A stretch of 46,354 bases of DNA from Variovorax sp. KK3 (GTDB lineage Bacteria; Pseudomonadota; Gammaproteobacteria; Burkholderiales; Burkholderiaceae_C). The notes under the pieces were generated by a model. The model saw only the letters and a list, made by a program, of their open reading frames with translations. It was not told where the DNA came from and did no database searches. The first letter of the stretch is position 1. Every line of letters begins with the position of its first letter. A program made the position numbers and the translations under genes. Positions 33,147 through 41,097 of this stretch are shown here, piece after piece. The DNA lies in contig NZ_LYVO01000058.1 in assembly GCF_001984055.1 (NCBI RefSeq), forward strand, positions 1-46,354, read 5' to 3'.

Positions 33147-34165
33147 TGCGGGCCAATCGACAGATCGTGCTCGCGGCGCGGCCGCGAGGCCTGCCCCGGC
33201 ACGAAGACTTCCGGCTCGCCGAAGCGCCGATGCCCGCACCGGCCGACGGCGAAGTGCTGATGCGCCACGACTGGCTCGGCCTGGCGCCGGCCGCGCGGCT
33301 GCGCATGGACGAAGCGGGGTCGTACAGCGCACCGATGGCATTGGGCGACGTGGTCTACGGCCAGGCCATCGGAACGGTACTGGAAAGCCGCCATCCCGAT
33401 TTCAAGGTGGGCGACATGGCCATGGCCATGCGTGGCGGATGGCAATGCTTCTCGGCGCTGCGCGGCGGCGACCTCGTCAAGATCGATCCGCAGCTCGCGC
33501 CGCCGCCGGCGTGGCTGGGGCCGTTGGGCACGTCGGGCCTCGCGGCCTACATCGGCCTGCTCGAACACGGGCGGCCCAAGAGCGGCGAGACGGTCGTGGT
33601 CAGCGCCGCGGCCGGTGCCGTGGGCTCTGTGGTGGGACAAGTCGCGCGCATCCAGGGCTGCCGTGTCGTCGGCATCGCCGGAGGTGAGGACAAATGCCGA
33701 GCCGCTGTCGACGAGTTCGGCTTCGACGCCTGCGTGGACCACCGCGACCCCGGGCTACCGCAAGCCCTGGCACGCGCCTGCCCCGACGGCATCGACGTGA
33801 GCTTCGAGAACGCGGGCGGTGCGTCGCGCGACGCGGTGTGGCGGCTGATGGCGCGCGGCGGCCGCATCGTCGTGTGCGGCCTCATTTCCGAATACAACGC
33901 ACCCGAAGCCACCGGCCCCGGCTGGTACCGCCTGCTCACGCAGCGCCTGCAGATCCGCGGCTACATCACGTCCGACCACCTCGACCTGCGGCCCGCCTTC
34001 GAACGCGACATGGCGCGCTGGTGGGCCGAGGGCCGCATCCGCATGCGCGAGGACGTGAGTCAGGGCCTCGCCAGCGCGCCCGCCGCTTTCATCGGCATGC
34101 TGCTAGGCCATAACCGGGGAAAGGTGCTGGTCTCGCTCGCCCCGGACCATGCGTCGGCGGCTTGA
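33146..34165 (+). CDS. MDR superfamily NADP-dependent oxidoreductase (zinc-free)
   Basis: A 339-residue medium-chain reductase of the leukotriene B4 dehydrogenase/curcumin reductase group. The N-terminus has the group's pattern of RPRGLPRHEDFRL, and the cofactor motif is AAAGAVGSVVGQVAR followed by GIAGGEDKC. Structural zinc ligands are absent, as expected for double-bond reductases. Family members reduce enones or enoyl compounds with NADPH. It overlaps the acyl-CoA dehydrogenase stop (TGATG), so the two are co-translated. Ends seven bases from the convergent Bug gene. Confidence 0.88.
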   Translation: MRANRQIVLAARPRGLPRHEDFRLAEAPMPAPADGEVLMRHDWLGLAPAARLRMDEAGSYSAPMALGDVVYGQAIGTVLESRHPDFKVGDMAMAMRGGWQCFSALRGGDLVKIDPQLAPPPAWLGPLGTSGLAAYIGLLEHGRPKSGETVVVSAAAGAVGSVVGQVARIQGCRVVGIAGGEDKCRAAVDEFGFDACVDHRDPGLPQALARACPDGIDVSFENAGGASRDAVWRLMARGGRIVVCGLISEYNAPEATGPGWYRLLTQRLQIRGYITSDHLDLRPAFERDMARWWAEGRIRMREDVSQGLASAPAAFIGMLLGHNRGKVLVSLAPDHASAA

Positions 34166-34171
34166 CGCAGC

Positions 34172-35128
34172 TCACTCCGGCTTGATGCCCTGCTCGGTGA
34201 TGACCTTCTTCCACATGGCCGCGTCTTCGCGCATCTGCCGTTCGAGCACCTCGGGCGTGCCCGGCGTGGCCACCAGGTTGGCGGCCTTGAACTTCTGCAG
34301 CACCGCGGGGTCGGCCAGCACCCGGTTGAGCGCGTCGTTGTACAGCTTGACCGTGGCCGCCGGGGTGCGTGCGGGCAGCAGCATCGCGTACCACCCGTCG
34401 GTGACGAATCCCCGGTAGCCCAGTTCGTCGATGGTCGGCGCATCCGGCATCTGCGGCAGCCGCTGCGGGCTGGTGACGGCCAGCACCTTCATGCGCCCGG
34501 CACGCACCAGCGGCTCGCAGAACGCGATGGTCGACAGCGTGAAGTCGACGTGCCCCGCTGCCACGTCGGTCTGCCCGACCGATGCGGTCTTGTAATGGGC
34601 CATGCGGATGTCGACGCCGGTCTGCTGCTTGAGCCGTTCCAGCATCAGGTGCTGCGGCGTGCCGATGCCGATGGACGCGAACGAGAGCGACCGGTTCTGC
34701 GACTTCGCCAGCGTCAGCACCTCTTTGAGATTGGCTCCCGGCAGCGAAGGCGTCGCCACCAGCGCATAGGGCGTGGTGGCGACCATGCCCACGGCCTGGA
34801 AGCTGGTCACCGGATCGAAGGGCAGTTGCGGATGCAGTGCGCCTGCGATCGGATGCACGTTGAAGGTGACCAGCGCCGTCTGGCCGTCGGGTGCCGACTT
34901 GGCCACGAAGTCCGCGGCGATGTTGTACGAGGCGCCGGGCTTGTTCTCCACGATGATGGTGCGGCCCAGCACGTGGCCCATCTGCTCGGCCAGCAAGCGC
35001 GTGAGCACGTCGGTGCCGCCGCCGGGCGCGCTGCCGGTGACGAACTTCGTGACCTGCTGGGCGCGGGCACCGGCCGCACCCAGGCCGGCGAGCAGGGCGA
35101 CGGTGGCGATTCGGCGATTGCATGTCAT
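34172..35128 (-). CDS. Bug/TctC family periplasmic binding protein
   Basis: A 318-residue Bug protein with signal peptide MTCNRRIATVALLAGLGAAG ending ARAQ. Landmarks are IIVENKPGASYNIAADFVAK, SAPDGQTALV, LPFDPVTSF and APTIDELGYRGFV. It is a paralogue of the Bug protein at 30856. It lies 20 bases downstream of a CaiB transferase gene on the same strand, a Bug-CaiB pairing also seen at 8939-11068. AAGGAA precedes ATG 35128. There is no adjoining TctAB permease. Confidence 0.92.
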   Translation of the reverse strand: MTCNRRIATVALLAGLGAAGARAQQVTKFVTGSAPGGGTDVLTRLLAEQMGHVLGRTIIVENKPGASYNIAADFVAKSAPDGQTALVTFNVHPIAGALHPQLPFDPVTSFQAVGMVATTPYALVATPSLPGANLKEVLTLAKSQNRSLSFASIGIGTPQHLMLERLKQQTGVDIRMAHYKTASVGQTDVAAGHVDFTLSTIAFCEPLVRAGRMKVLAVTSPQRLPQMPDAPTIDELGYRGFVTDGWYAMLLPARTPAATVKLYNDALNRVLADPAVLQKFKAANLVATPGTPEVLERQMREDAAMWKKVITEQGIKPE

Positions 35129-35148
35129 GGCGTTTCCTTGAAGTGGCG

Positions 35149-36375
35149 TCAGCCCTTGGCAGGCCGACGCGAGATGCCGTCTTTCATCAGCTGCGCGATC
35201 TCGGCTTCGCTGTAGCCGATCTCGCCGAGGATCTCGGCGCTCTGCTCGCCCAGCAGGGGCGGCGCGCGGTAGTTGCCAGGCGGCGTGCCGTGCCATTCGC
35301 TGGGCACCGCCATCTCGCGGATCGTGCCGACGTGCGGATGGTCCGACTCCGAGAAGAAGCCGATGTCGCGCAGGTGCGGGTCGTCCAGCAGGCTCTGGAA
35401 GGTGTTCATCGGGAACACCGGAATGTCCGCCTCGGCCAGCGCTTCCTGCCACTGCGCCGTGGTGCGCAGCACGAGCTGGTCGCGCACGAAGGCGTTGAGT
35501 TCCTCGCTGTGCGCGGTGCGCGTGGTCATGGTGGTCAGGCGCGGATCGGTGCCCCACAGGTGGCCCATGCCCACCACTTCGAGAAAGGCCTTCCAGTGGT
35601 GGTCGTGGTAGATCGCGCAGCAGACCCAGGCGTCCTTGGTGCGATAGGGCTGCCGCGCCTTGGCCAGCAACCGCGGGTAGCCGAACTCGCCCTGGGCCGG
35701 CACGAACTTCTGGCCGTACAGATGGTCGCCGAGCACATAGGGCACCATGGTCTCGAACATGGGCACGTCGACTCGCTGGCCCTTGCCCGTGCGGTCGCGG
35801 CTGTAGAGCGCCGCCAGCACGATGCCGAAGGCGTACAGGCCGACCGATCGATCGGCGATGTTCACGGGCACGTAGTGCGGCGCGTCGTCGGTGTTGGCGG
35901 CCACGGCCCACGGCACCGCCGTCGCGGCCTGGATCAGATCGTCGAAGGCGGGCGAGCGCGCATAGCGCCCGCGCTGCGAAAAGCCCACCATGCTCACGTA
36001 GACGATGCGCTCGTTGACCTCGGCCACGTCCTCGTAGGTCAGGCGCAGCCGCTTCATGCCGTCGGGCCGCACGTTGGTCGTGAGCACGTCCGCGTCCTTC
36101 ACCAGGCGCAGGAAGGCCTCGCGGCCGGCGGGCTTGGCGAGGTCGAGCACGATGCTGCGCTTGTTGCGGTTGGTCGCGAGGAACACGGGGCCCATGCCGA
36201 CGTCGCCCTGCGGGCCGATCTTGCGGGTGGCGTCGCCGACGCCGGTCTCGACCTTGATCACGTCCGCACCTAGGTCCGCCAGCATCTGCGTGGCCGACGG
36301 CCCCATCAGCACGGCGGTGAGGTCGACGATCTTCAGGCCCGAAAGCGGCCCGGTGGATGGCTTGGCGTGCGGCAT
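35149..36375 (-). CDS. CaiB/BaiF family (class III) CoA-transferase
   Basis: A 408-residue class III CoA-transferase. The catalytic aspartate is probably Asp175 (VNIADRSVGLY). It has GPSATQMLADLGADVIKVE near the N-terminus and NRNKRSIVLDLA. It is very similar throughout to the transferase at 43979 (for example FETMVPYVLGDHLYG, VPSEWHGTPP), pointing to duplication within the island. It is divergent from the nitronate monooxygenase gene across a 128-base gap with an inverted repeat. It probably uses a CoA ester made by the succinyl-CoA-synthetase-like enzyme or succinyl-CoA as donor. Confidence 0.92.
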   Translation of the reverse strand: MPHAKPSTGPLSGLKIVDLTAVLMGPSATQMLADLGADVIKVETGVGDATRKIGPQGDVGMGPVFLATNRNKRSIVLDLAKPAGREAFLRLVKDADVLTTNVRPDGMKRLRLTYEDVAEVNERIVYVSMVGFSQRGRYARSPAFDDLIQAATAVPWAVAANTDDAPHYVPVNIADRSVGLYAFGIVLAALYSRDRTGKGQRVDVPMFETMVPYVLGDHLYGQKFVPAQGEFGYPRLLAKARQPYRTKDAWVCCAIYHDHHWKAFLEVVGMGHLWGTDPRLTTMTTRTAHSEELNAFVRDQLVLRTTAQWQEALAEADIPVFPMNTFQSLLDDPHLRDIGFFSESDHPHVGTIREMAVPSEWHGTPPGNYRAPPLLGEQSAEILGEIGYSEAEIAQLMKDGISRRPAKG

Positions 36376-36378
36376 TTT

Positions 36379-36430
36379 GAAAGTCGTATTCTCAATGTAG
36401 TCTGCTTAATGTACCATTATCAGGACTTTC
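36379..36430. promoter_or_regulatory. Inverted repeat GAAAGTC...GACTTTC in the divergent CaiB/NMO gap
   Basis: GAAAGTC (36379-36385) and GACTTTC (36424-36430) are inverted copies 38 bases apart, in AT-rich DNA between the divergent genes. On the minus strand AAGTCCTGATAAT (36428 down to 36416) resembles the motif copy at 13954. On the plus strand AAGTCGTATT does so too. This is a candidate paired operator for the island regulator. Confidence 0.4.
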
Positions 36431-36503
36431 GGACGAGTAGTTCTCGCCCAACCCGAGCGGACCGCGCATCGCGGTGCTGCGCCTGCCACACGAAGGAGCC
36501 AAA

Positions 36504-37622
36504 GTGACCCAGAACGCCATGTGCAGCATGTTCAACATCGAGATTCCGGTCTTCGGCTTCTCCCACTGCCGCAACGTCGTGGCCGAGATCACGAGGGCAG
36601 GCGGCCTGGGCTGCCTGGGCACCGCCTACTACACCCCCGAGGAACTCGAGTGGGAGCTCAAGTGGATCGACGAGCAGGTGGGCGACAAGCCCTACGGCGT
36701 CAACCTGCTGCTTCCGCAGAAGTACGAAACCGTCGGCGAAACGACGCTCGACCCGGCGCGCCTGTCGCCGGAGCACGTGAAGTGGCAGCGCGAGCTGCTC
36801 GACGCCGCCGGCATTCCCCAGCTGCCGGCCGCGGAGCGCGACGAACTCATGAAGGCCGAGCTGGGCCGGCTTCACATGACGCCCGAGTTCGCCAACGAGC
36901 TGCTCGACGTCGCGTTGCGCCATCCCAATGTGAAGCTGGTGGTCAGCGCACTCGGCTCGCCGCCGCGGCCGATCCTGGAACGGCTGCATGCCCAGGGCAT
37001 CAAGGTCGGCGCCATGACCGGCAAGGTCGAGCACGCGCTCAAGCACAAGGAGGCCGGCCTCGACCTGGTGATCGCGCAAGGCACCGAGGCGGCAGGCCAC
37101 ACCGGCGTGGTGAGCTCGATGGTGCTGTGGCCCGAAGTGGTGGATGCGGTCGCGCCCATGCCCGTGCTGGCGGCGGGCGGCATCGGCCGCGGGCGCCAGA
37201 TGGTCGCGGCCTTCGCGCTGGGCGCGCAAGGCATCTGGTGCGGCTCTATCTGGCACGGCACGCGCGAGAGCGACCTGACCGACGAGATGAAGCAGCTGCT
37301 GTTCAAGGCCAAGTCGGGCGACGCCGTGCAGACGCGCTCCAAGACCGGCAAGCCCGGCCGCATGCTGCGCAGCAAGTACACCGAGGCCTGGGTGCAGCCC
37401 GATGCGCCCAAGCCGCTGCCCATGCCCTGGCAGAGCGTGCTGAACGTCGAGGCGCGCCTGCGCATCGACCGCGCGCGTGCGCTCGACTACATGACCTGCC
37501 CGGTGGGGCAGATCGTGGGCACGATCAACCAGGAAAGCTCGGTGCGCCAGGTGATCTACGACATCCTCGCCGAGTTCGCCGACACGATGGAAGGCATGGG
37601 CGAACGATCGGGCCTGGTCTGA
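36504..37622 (+). CDS. Nitronate monooxygenase / 2-nitropropane dioxygenase-like flavoprotein
   Basis: A 372-residue FMN-dependent TIM-barrel enzyme of the NMO family. Characteristic blocks are GGLGCLGTAYYTPEEL, PYGVNLLLP, IAQGTEAAGHTG (catalytic-histidine region) and VLAAGGIGRGRQM (FMN phosphate). The family includes nitronate oxidases and enoyl-ACP reductases, so the true substrate is uncertain. GTG 36504 is chosen as start because GAAGGAG lies six bases upstream. Convergent with the second GntR gene (22-base gap). Confidence 0.85.
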   Translation: MTQNAMCSMFNIEIPVFGFSHCRNVVAEITRAGGLGCLGTAYYTPEELEWELKWIDEQVGDKPYGVNLLLPQKYETVGETTLDPARLSPEHVKWQRELLDAAGIPQLPAAERDELMKAELGRLHMTPEFANELLDVALRHPNVKLVVSALGSPPRPILERLHAQGIKVGAMTGKVEHALKHKEAGLDLVIAQGTEAAGHTGVVSSMVLWPEVVDAVAPMPVLAAGGIGRGRQMVAAFALGAQGIWCGSIWHGTRESDLTDEMKQLLFKAKSGDAVQTRSKTGKPGRMLRSKYTEAWVQPDAPKPLPMPWQSVLNVEARLRIDRARALDYMTCPVGQIVGTINQESSVRQVIYDILAEFADTMEGMGERSGLV

Positions 37623-37644
37623 GGCGTCCGTTGCTCCCGGCGCC

Positions 37645-38526
37645 TCAGTTCCCCTTGCCGCCATTCGGCGGATAGGCCGAAGGCGCCGCGTGCAGCAGGG
37701 GCCTCGGATCGCCGGCCTGGCGCGGCGTCCCCGGCGACACGGCCAATGCGTAGCTGACGTCGCGCTCGACCACGAAGCGGTCGCCCCGGTACACCAGCGC
37801 ACCCAGGTACACCAGCAGCCGATCGGCGGCGAAGAAGGCGCGCGTGACGTGTGCGACCGGGCTGCCCACCGGAATCTGCAGCAGGGTCGCGTCCTCGTAG
37901 GTCGCCACCGAGATCGAGGTGCGCTCGATCGCCGAGCGCAGCGGCGGCCGTGCGTTGTCGCGCACCAGCCGGCTCAGCTTGATGCGGCGCTCGGCGTCCT
38001 TCGGAAAGCGCTGGTACAGCGACAGGGCCACGTAGTTGTCGGACACGGTGTAGGGCACGCCGTTCAGCCCGTCGACCTTGCGGATGCGAACGTACTTGCC
38101 GGCCGGCGTGCCGAGCCCGGCGAATTGCGGCGGCAGCTGGTCGAACGCCTGGTGCGACAGCACCTCGATCGAATAGCTGCTGCTGTCGGCGTCGACGTCG
38201 CCGTCGGCATCGGTCGAACGGGTGGAAGAGAACAGCGGTGCGTCGACGGTCGCGGGGTCGAAGGTCACGCAAGTCCTGCGGCCACGCTGGCTCGACAGCA
38301 GGCCTTCTTCCACGAGGATCTGCACCGCCTGGCGCACCGTGACGCGCGCCACGGCGAACTCCTCCACCAGCTGTTCGAGCGTGGGGATCTCGTCGCCCGG
38401 CTTCCAGACCCCGGTCACGATGCGGTCGCGCAGGATGCTCGCGAGCTGGGCATACAGCGTGATCGGGCCGGCTCGCAACGGCGCATGGTTCATCGTGCGC
38501 GGGATATCGGCGGCGGCGAGCGTCAT
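37645..38526 (-). CDS. GntR family regulator with UTRA domain (copy 2)
   Basis: A 293-residue HutC-subfamily GntR regulator. The HTH region, ITLYAQLASILRDRI, DEIPTLEQLVEEF, VARVTVRQAVQIL and SSQRGRRTCVTF, is almost the same as in copy 1 at 29986. The UTRA domain follows (KYVRIRKVDGLNGVPYTVS) and the C-terminus has an extra Pro/Gly-rich tail of about 25 residues. AGGAGA precedes ATG 38526. It is divergent from the Fe-ADH gene, with a motif copy in the gap. The near-identical recognition helix suggests that both regulators act on one operator set but sense different ligands. Confidence 0.9.
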   Translation of the reverse strand: MTLAAADIPRTMNHAPLRAGPITLYAQLASILRDRIVTGVWKPGDEIPTLEQLVEEFAVARVTVRQAVQILVEEGLLSSQRGRRTCVTFDPATVDAPLFSSTRSTDADGDVDADSSSYSIEVLSHQAFDQLPPQFAGLGTPAGKYVRIRKVDGLNGVPYTVSDNYVALSLYQRFPKDAERRIKLSRLVRDNARPPLRSAIERTSISVATYEDATLLQIPVGSPVAHVTRAFFAADRLLVYLGALVYRGDRFVVERDVSYALAVSPGTPRQAGDPRPLLHAAPSAYPPNGGKGN

Positions 38527-38545
38527 CCAGGTCTCCTGAAAAAGA

Positions 38546-38581
38546 AAGACTAATGACATGCTTATAGCACTAGCCTAGACT
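38546..38581 (+). promoter_or_regulatory. Motif-like promoter AAGACTAATGACA
   Basis: AAGACTAATGACA (38546-38558) equals the island motif with one base missing and one changed. Its ATGACA (38553-38558) is five of six to -35 and is followed after 17 bases by TAGACT (38576-38581), four of six to -10. It would drive the Fe-ADH gene at 38618 and overlaps the region upstream of the divergent gntR. Confidence 0.5.
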
Positions 38582-38617
38582 TCGATCTCCTATCAGTACC
38601 CCCAACACAACAACAGC

Positions 38618-39796
38618 ATGACGTTCCAGCATCACAGCGCCGAGCTGCGGCTCCACTGCGGAGACGATGCCCTGGCGGCGCTGCCCCGCGAACTCGATCG
38701 CCTGGGCTGCCGCCGGGCCGTCGTCTTCTGCGGCACCACCCTGAGCCGGCCGGGCGGCGCGCTGGACCTCGTCGCGAAGGTGCTGGGCGAGCGCATGGCG
38801 GGCGCCTACCGCGGCGTGCAGGGTCACAGCCCGGTCGGCAGCGTGGAGGAGGGCGCCGCCTGCCTGGCCGACACGCAAGCCGATGCGGTCGTGGCACTGG
38901 GCGGTGGCTCGGCCATCGTGACGGCGCGTGCAGCCGGCATCCTCGCGGCCGAAGGCGGCCGCGTGGAAGACCTGGCGAGCCGCATCGCGAGCGGAGGGCG
39001 CACGCACAGCCCGCGGCTGGAGAAGCCGAAGCTGCCTCAGTTCGTCCTGCCGACCACGCCCACCACGGCCTGCGTCAAGGCCGGCAGTGCGGTGCACGGC
39101 GGCGACGGCGAGCGCCTGGCGCTGTTCGACCCGAAGACCCGCGCCAAGGCCGTCGTCATCGACCACGCGCTGCTCGCAACGGCCTCCGAGCCGCTGGTTC
39201 GCGCTGCCGCGCTGAACGCACTGGCGATGGCGGTCGAAGGGCTGGAGTCGGAGAGCAGTGACCCCTTGTCCGACGCGCTGCTGATCCACGCGCTGCGCTT
39301 GCTGGCGCAGCACCTGCCGCCCGAAGGCGATGGCGCGCAGGACCCGCAGCGGCGCGCGCAGCTGGTGCTCGCGGCTGTCATGTGCGGGCGGGGCACTGAC
39401 CAGGCCGGCGGCGGCCTCGCCTCCGTGCTGGGCCATGCGATCGGGCATCGCAGCCACGTGCCCAACGGCATCGTCAACGCGATCGTTCTGCCGCACACGC
39501 TGCGCTTCAACCTGCCGGCGACGCGCGAGCGCCTCTGGAAGCTGCGGGCCAGTCTGCCAGGCGCCGATGCGGCGGCCGACGCAGGCGATGCACAGCATTC
39601 GCACCCTGCGATCGACGCGCTCGACAACCTGCTCCGTGGTCTCGGACTGCCTGCAGGCCTGCGAGACACGGGCCTTCGACGCGAGGACTTCGACGTGGTC
39701 GTGAAAGACGCAGGCGCAGACCACTTCCTGCGGCGCAATCCAAGGCGCGTGGAAAGCGATGCACAGCTGCACGCACTGCTCGATGCAGCCTGGTGA
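38618..39796 (+). CDS. Iron-containing-ADH family protein (maleylacetate-reductase-like) lacking metal ligands
   Basis: A 392-residue group III (Fe-ADH) family dehydrogenase with the nucleotide motif ALGGGSAIVTARAAG (about 91-105) and PTTPTTA. Aligned without gaps to E. coli FucO around the metal site, all four ligands differ: Asp196 is Asn200, His200 is Met204 (NALAMAVEG), His263 is Ser269 and His277 is Asn283 (LASVLGH then HVPNGIVN). His273 corresponds to the conserved second histidine. The protein therefore probably works without Fe or Zn, or catalyses another reaction. No strong ribosome site is seen. It is transcribed alone, divergent from gntR copy 2. Confidence 0.82.
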   Translation: MTFQHHSAELRLHCGDDALAALPRELDRLGCRRAVVFCGTTLSRPGGALDLVAKVLGERMAGAYRGVQGHSPVGSVEEGAACLADTQADAVVALGGGSAIVTARAAGILAAEGGRVEDLASRIASGGRTHSPRLEKPKLPQFVLPTTPTTACVKAGSAVHGGDGERLALFDPKTRAKAVVIDHALLATASEPLVRAAALNALAMAVEGLESESSDPLSDALLIHALRLLAQHLPPEGDGAQDPQRRAQLVLAAVMCGRGTDQAGGGLASVLGHAIGHRSHVPNGIVNAIVLPHTLRFNLPATRERLWKLRASLPGADAAADAGDAQHSHPAIDALDNLLRGLGLPAGLRDTGLRREDFDVVVKDAGADHFLRRNPRRVESDAQLHALLDAAW

Positions 39797-39837
39797 GCCT
39801 GTGCCGCGCGACCAGCATGCATCGCTCAAACTCCTAC

Positions 39838-39874
39838 AAGTACTATTGACAGTTCTTTAAGACCATAGTCGAAT
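39838..39874 (+). promoter_or_regulatory. Shared motif AAGTACTATTGACAG with overlapping promoter
   Basis: An exact 15-base motif copy at 39838-39852. Its TTGACA (39846-39851) is followed after 17 bases by TCGAAT (39869-39874), four of six to -10. The spacer contains TTCTTTAAGACC, a partial GTCTT-AAGAC dyad. It precedes the long operon from the luciferase-like gene to etfB. Confidence 0.65.
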
Positions 39875-39936
39875 CAAGCCCTGGCGAGCCCCTTGCCTTC
39901 AGCCACCCTCATTCCGAAGACCAGACAGGAGACCCG

Positions 39937-41091
39937 ATGTCACAGATTCCACTCCAGCACGGCGTATTTCTCGCTCCCTACCATCCGAACGAGGAAAGCC
40001 CGACCACCTGGCTGCGCCGCGACATCGAGCTCGCACAGCACCTGGACAAGCTGGGGTTCGCCGAGCTGTGGGTGGGCGAGCATCACTCGGGCGGCTACGA
40101 GATCATCGCGTCGCCGGACCTCTTCATCGCCGCCGCCGCCGAAGTGACGCGACGCATCCGCTTCGGCACCGGCGTGATGACGCTGCCGTATCACAACCCG
40201 CTGATCGTGGCCAACCGCATGGCGCAGCTCGACCATCAGACCATGGGCCGCGTGTCCTTCGGCTTCGGCCCGGGGCTGTTGATGTCCGACGCGCTGATGA
40301 TGGGCATCGACCCCGACAAGACGCGCGACATGCTGCTCGAAGCCATGGACGTCATCGTGCGGCTGCTGCGCGGCGAGACCGTCACGGCCAAGACCGAGTG
40401 GTTCAACCTGGTCGAGGCGCGCGCCCATCTGCTGCCCTACTCGCAGCCGCTCGAGATGGCGGTCGCCAGTGCCGGCACGCCTTCGGGCGGTCGCGCCGCG
40501 GGCAAGTTCGGCATGTCGATGCTGTGCGTCGCCGCGTCGCAGGTCGGCGCCTTCGACGTGCTGGCCAGCAACTGGAAGATCGCCAACGAGGTCGCCGCGC
40601 AATACGGCAACACGATGGACCCGTCCAAGCTGCGGCTGGTCGCCCCAATGCATATCGCCGAAACCCGCGAGAAGGCGCGCGAGAACGTGCGCCATGGCCT
40701 CGACCGCTGGGTGCGCTACTACGACATGGCCGCGCCCAACCCGTTCCCCAAGGACGGCCGCGATCCGGTCGACGTGCTGATCGACTCGGGCCGTGCCGTC
40801 ATCGGCACGCCCGAAGACGCCATCGCCATGATCGAGCGGCTGCGCGCCAAGCAGGGCCAGTTCGGCGTGTTCCTCGCGCAGCACGTGGACTGGGCCGACT
40901 GGGACCAGACCATGAAGTCCTTCGAGCTCTATGCGCGCTACGTCATCCCGCATTTCAACGGCACCAATGCCAACCGCATCGCCACCTACAACGTGATGGC
41001 CGAGCGGGTCGAGGAATTCAAGGCGCTGCGTCGCGGTGCGGCCGACAAGGCCTTCGCCCAGCACGAGGCGGCCCCGCGCAAGGTGGGCTGA
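39937..41091 (+). CDS. Luciferase-like (LLM class) flavin-dependent monooxygenase
   Basis: A 384-residue luciferase-like TIM-barrel oxygenase with LGFAELWVGEHHSGGYE (about 37-53), a hallmark of the family, then IRFGTGVMTLPYHNP and GRVSFGFGPGLL. It lies six bases before a flavin reductase gene, so the pair should form a two-component monooxygenase using diffusible reduced FMN. It is the first gene of an eight-gene operon. It belongs to a different subgroup from the LLM protein at 15224. A hydroxylase or oxidative ring-opening role is plausible; the substrate is unknown. Confidence 0.9.
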   Translation: MSQIPLQHGVFLAPYHPNEESPTTWLRRDIELAQHLDKLGFAELWVGEHHSGGYEIIASPDLFIAAAAEVTRRIRFGTGVMTLPYHNPLIVANRMAQLDHQTMGRVSFGFGPGLLMSDALMMGIDPDKTRDMLLEAMDVIVRLLRGETVTAKTEWFNLVEARAHLLPYSQPLEMAVASAGTPSGGRAAGKFGMSMLCVAASQVGAFDVLASNWKIANEVAAQYGNTMDPSKLRLVAPMHIAETREKARENVRHGLDRWVRYYDMAAPNPFPKDGRDPVDVLIDSGRAVIGTPEDAIAMIERLRAKQGQFGVFLAQHVDWADWDQTMKSFELYARYVIPHFNGTNANRIATYNVMAERVEEFKALRRGAADKAFAQHEAAPRKVG

Positions 41092-41097
41092 GCGTCG

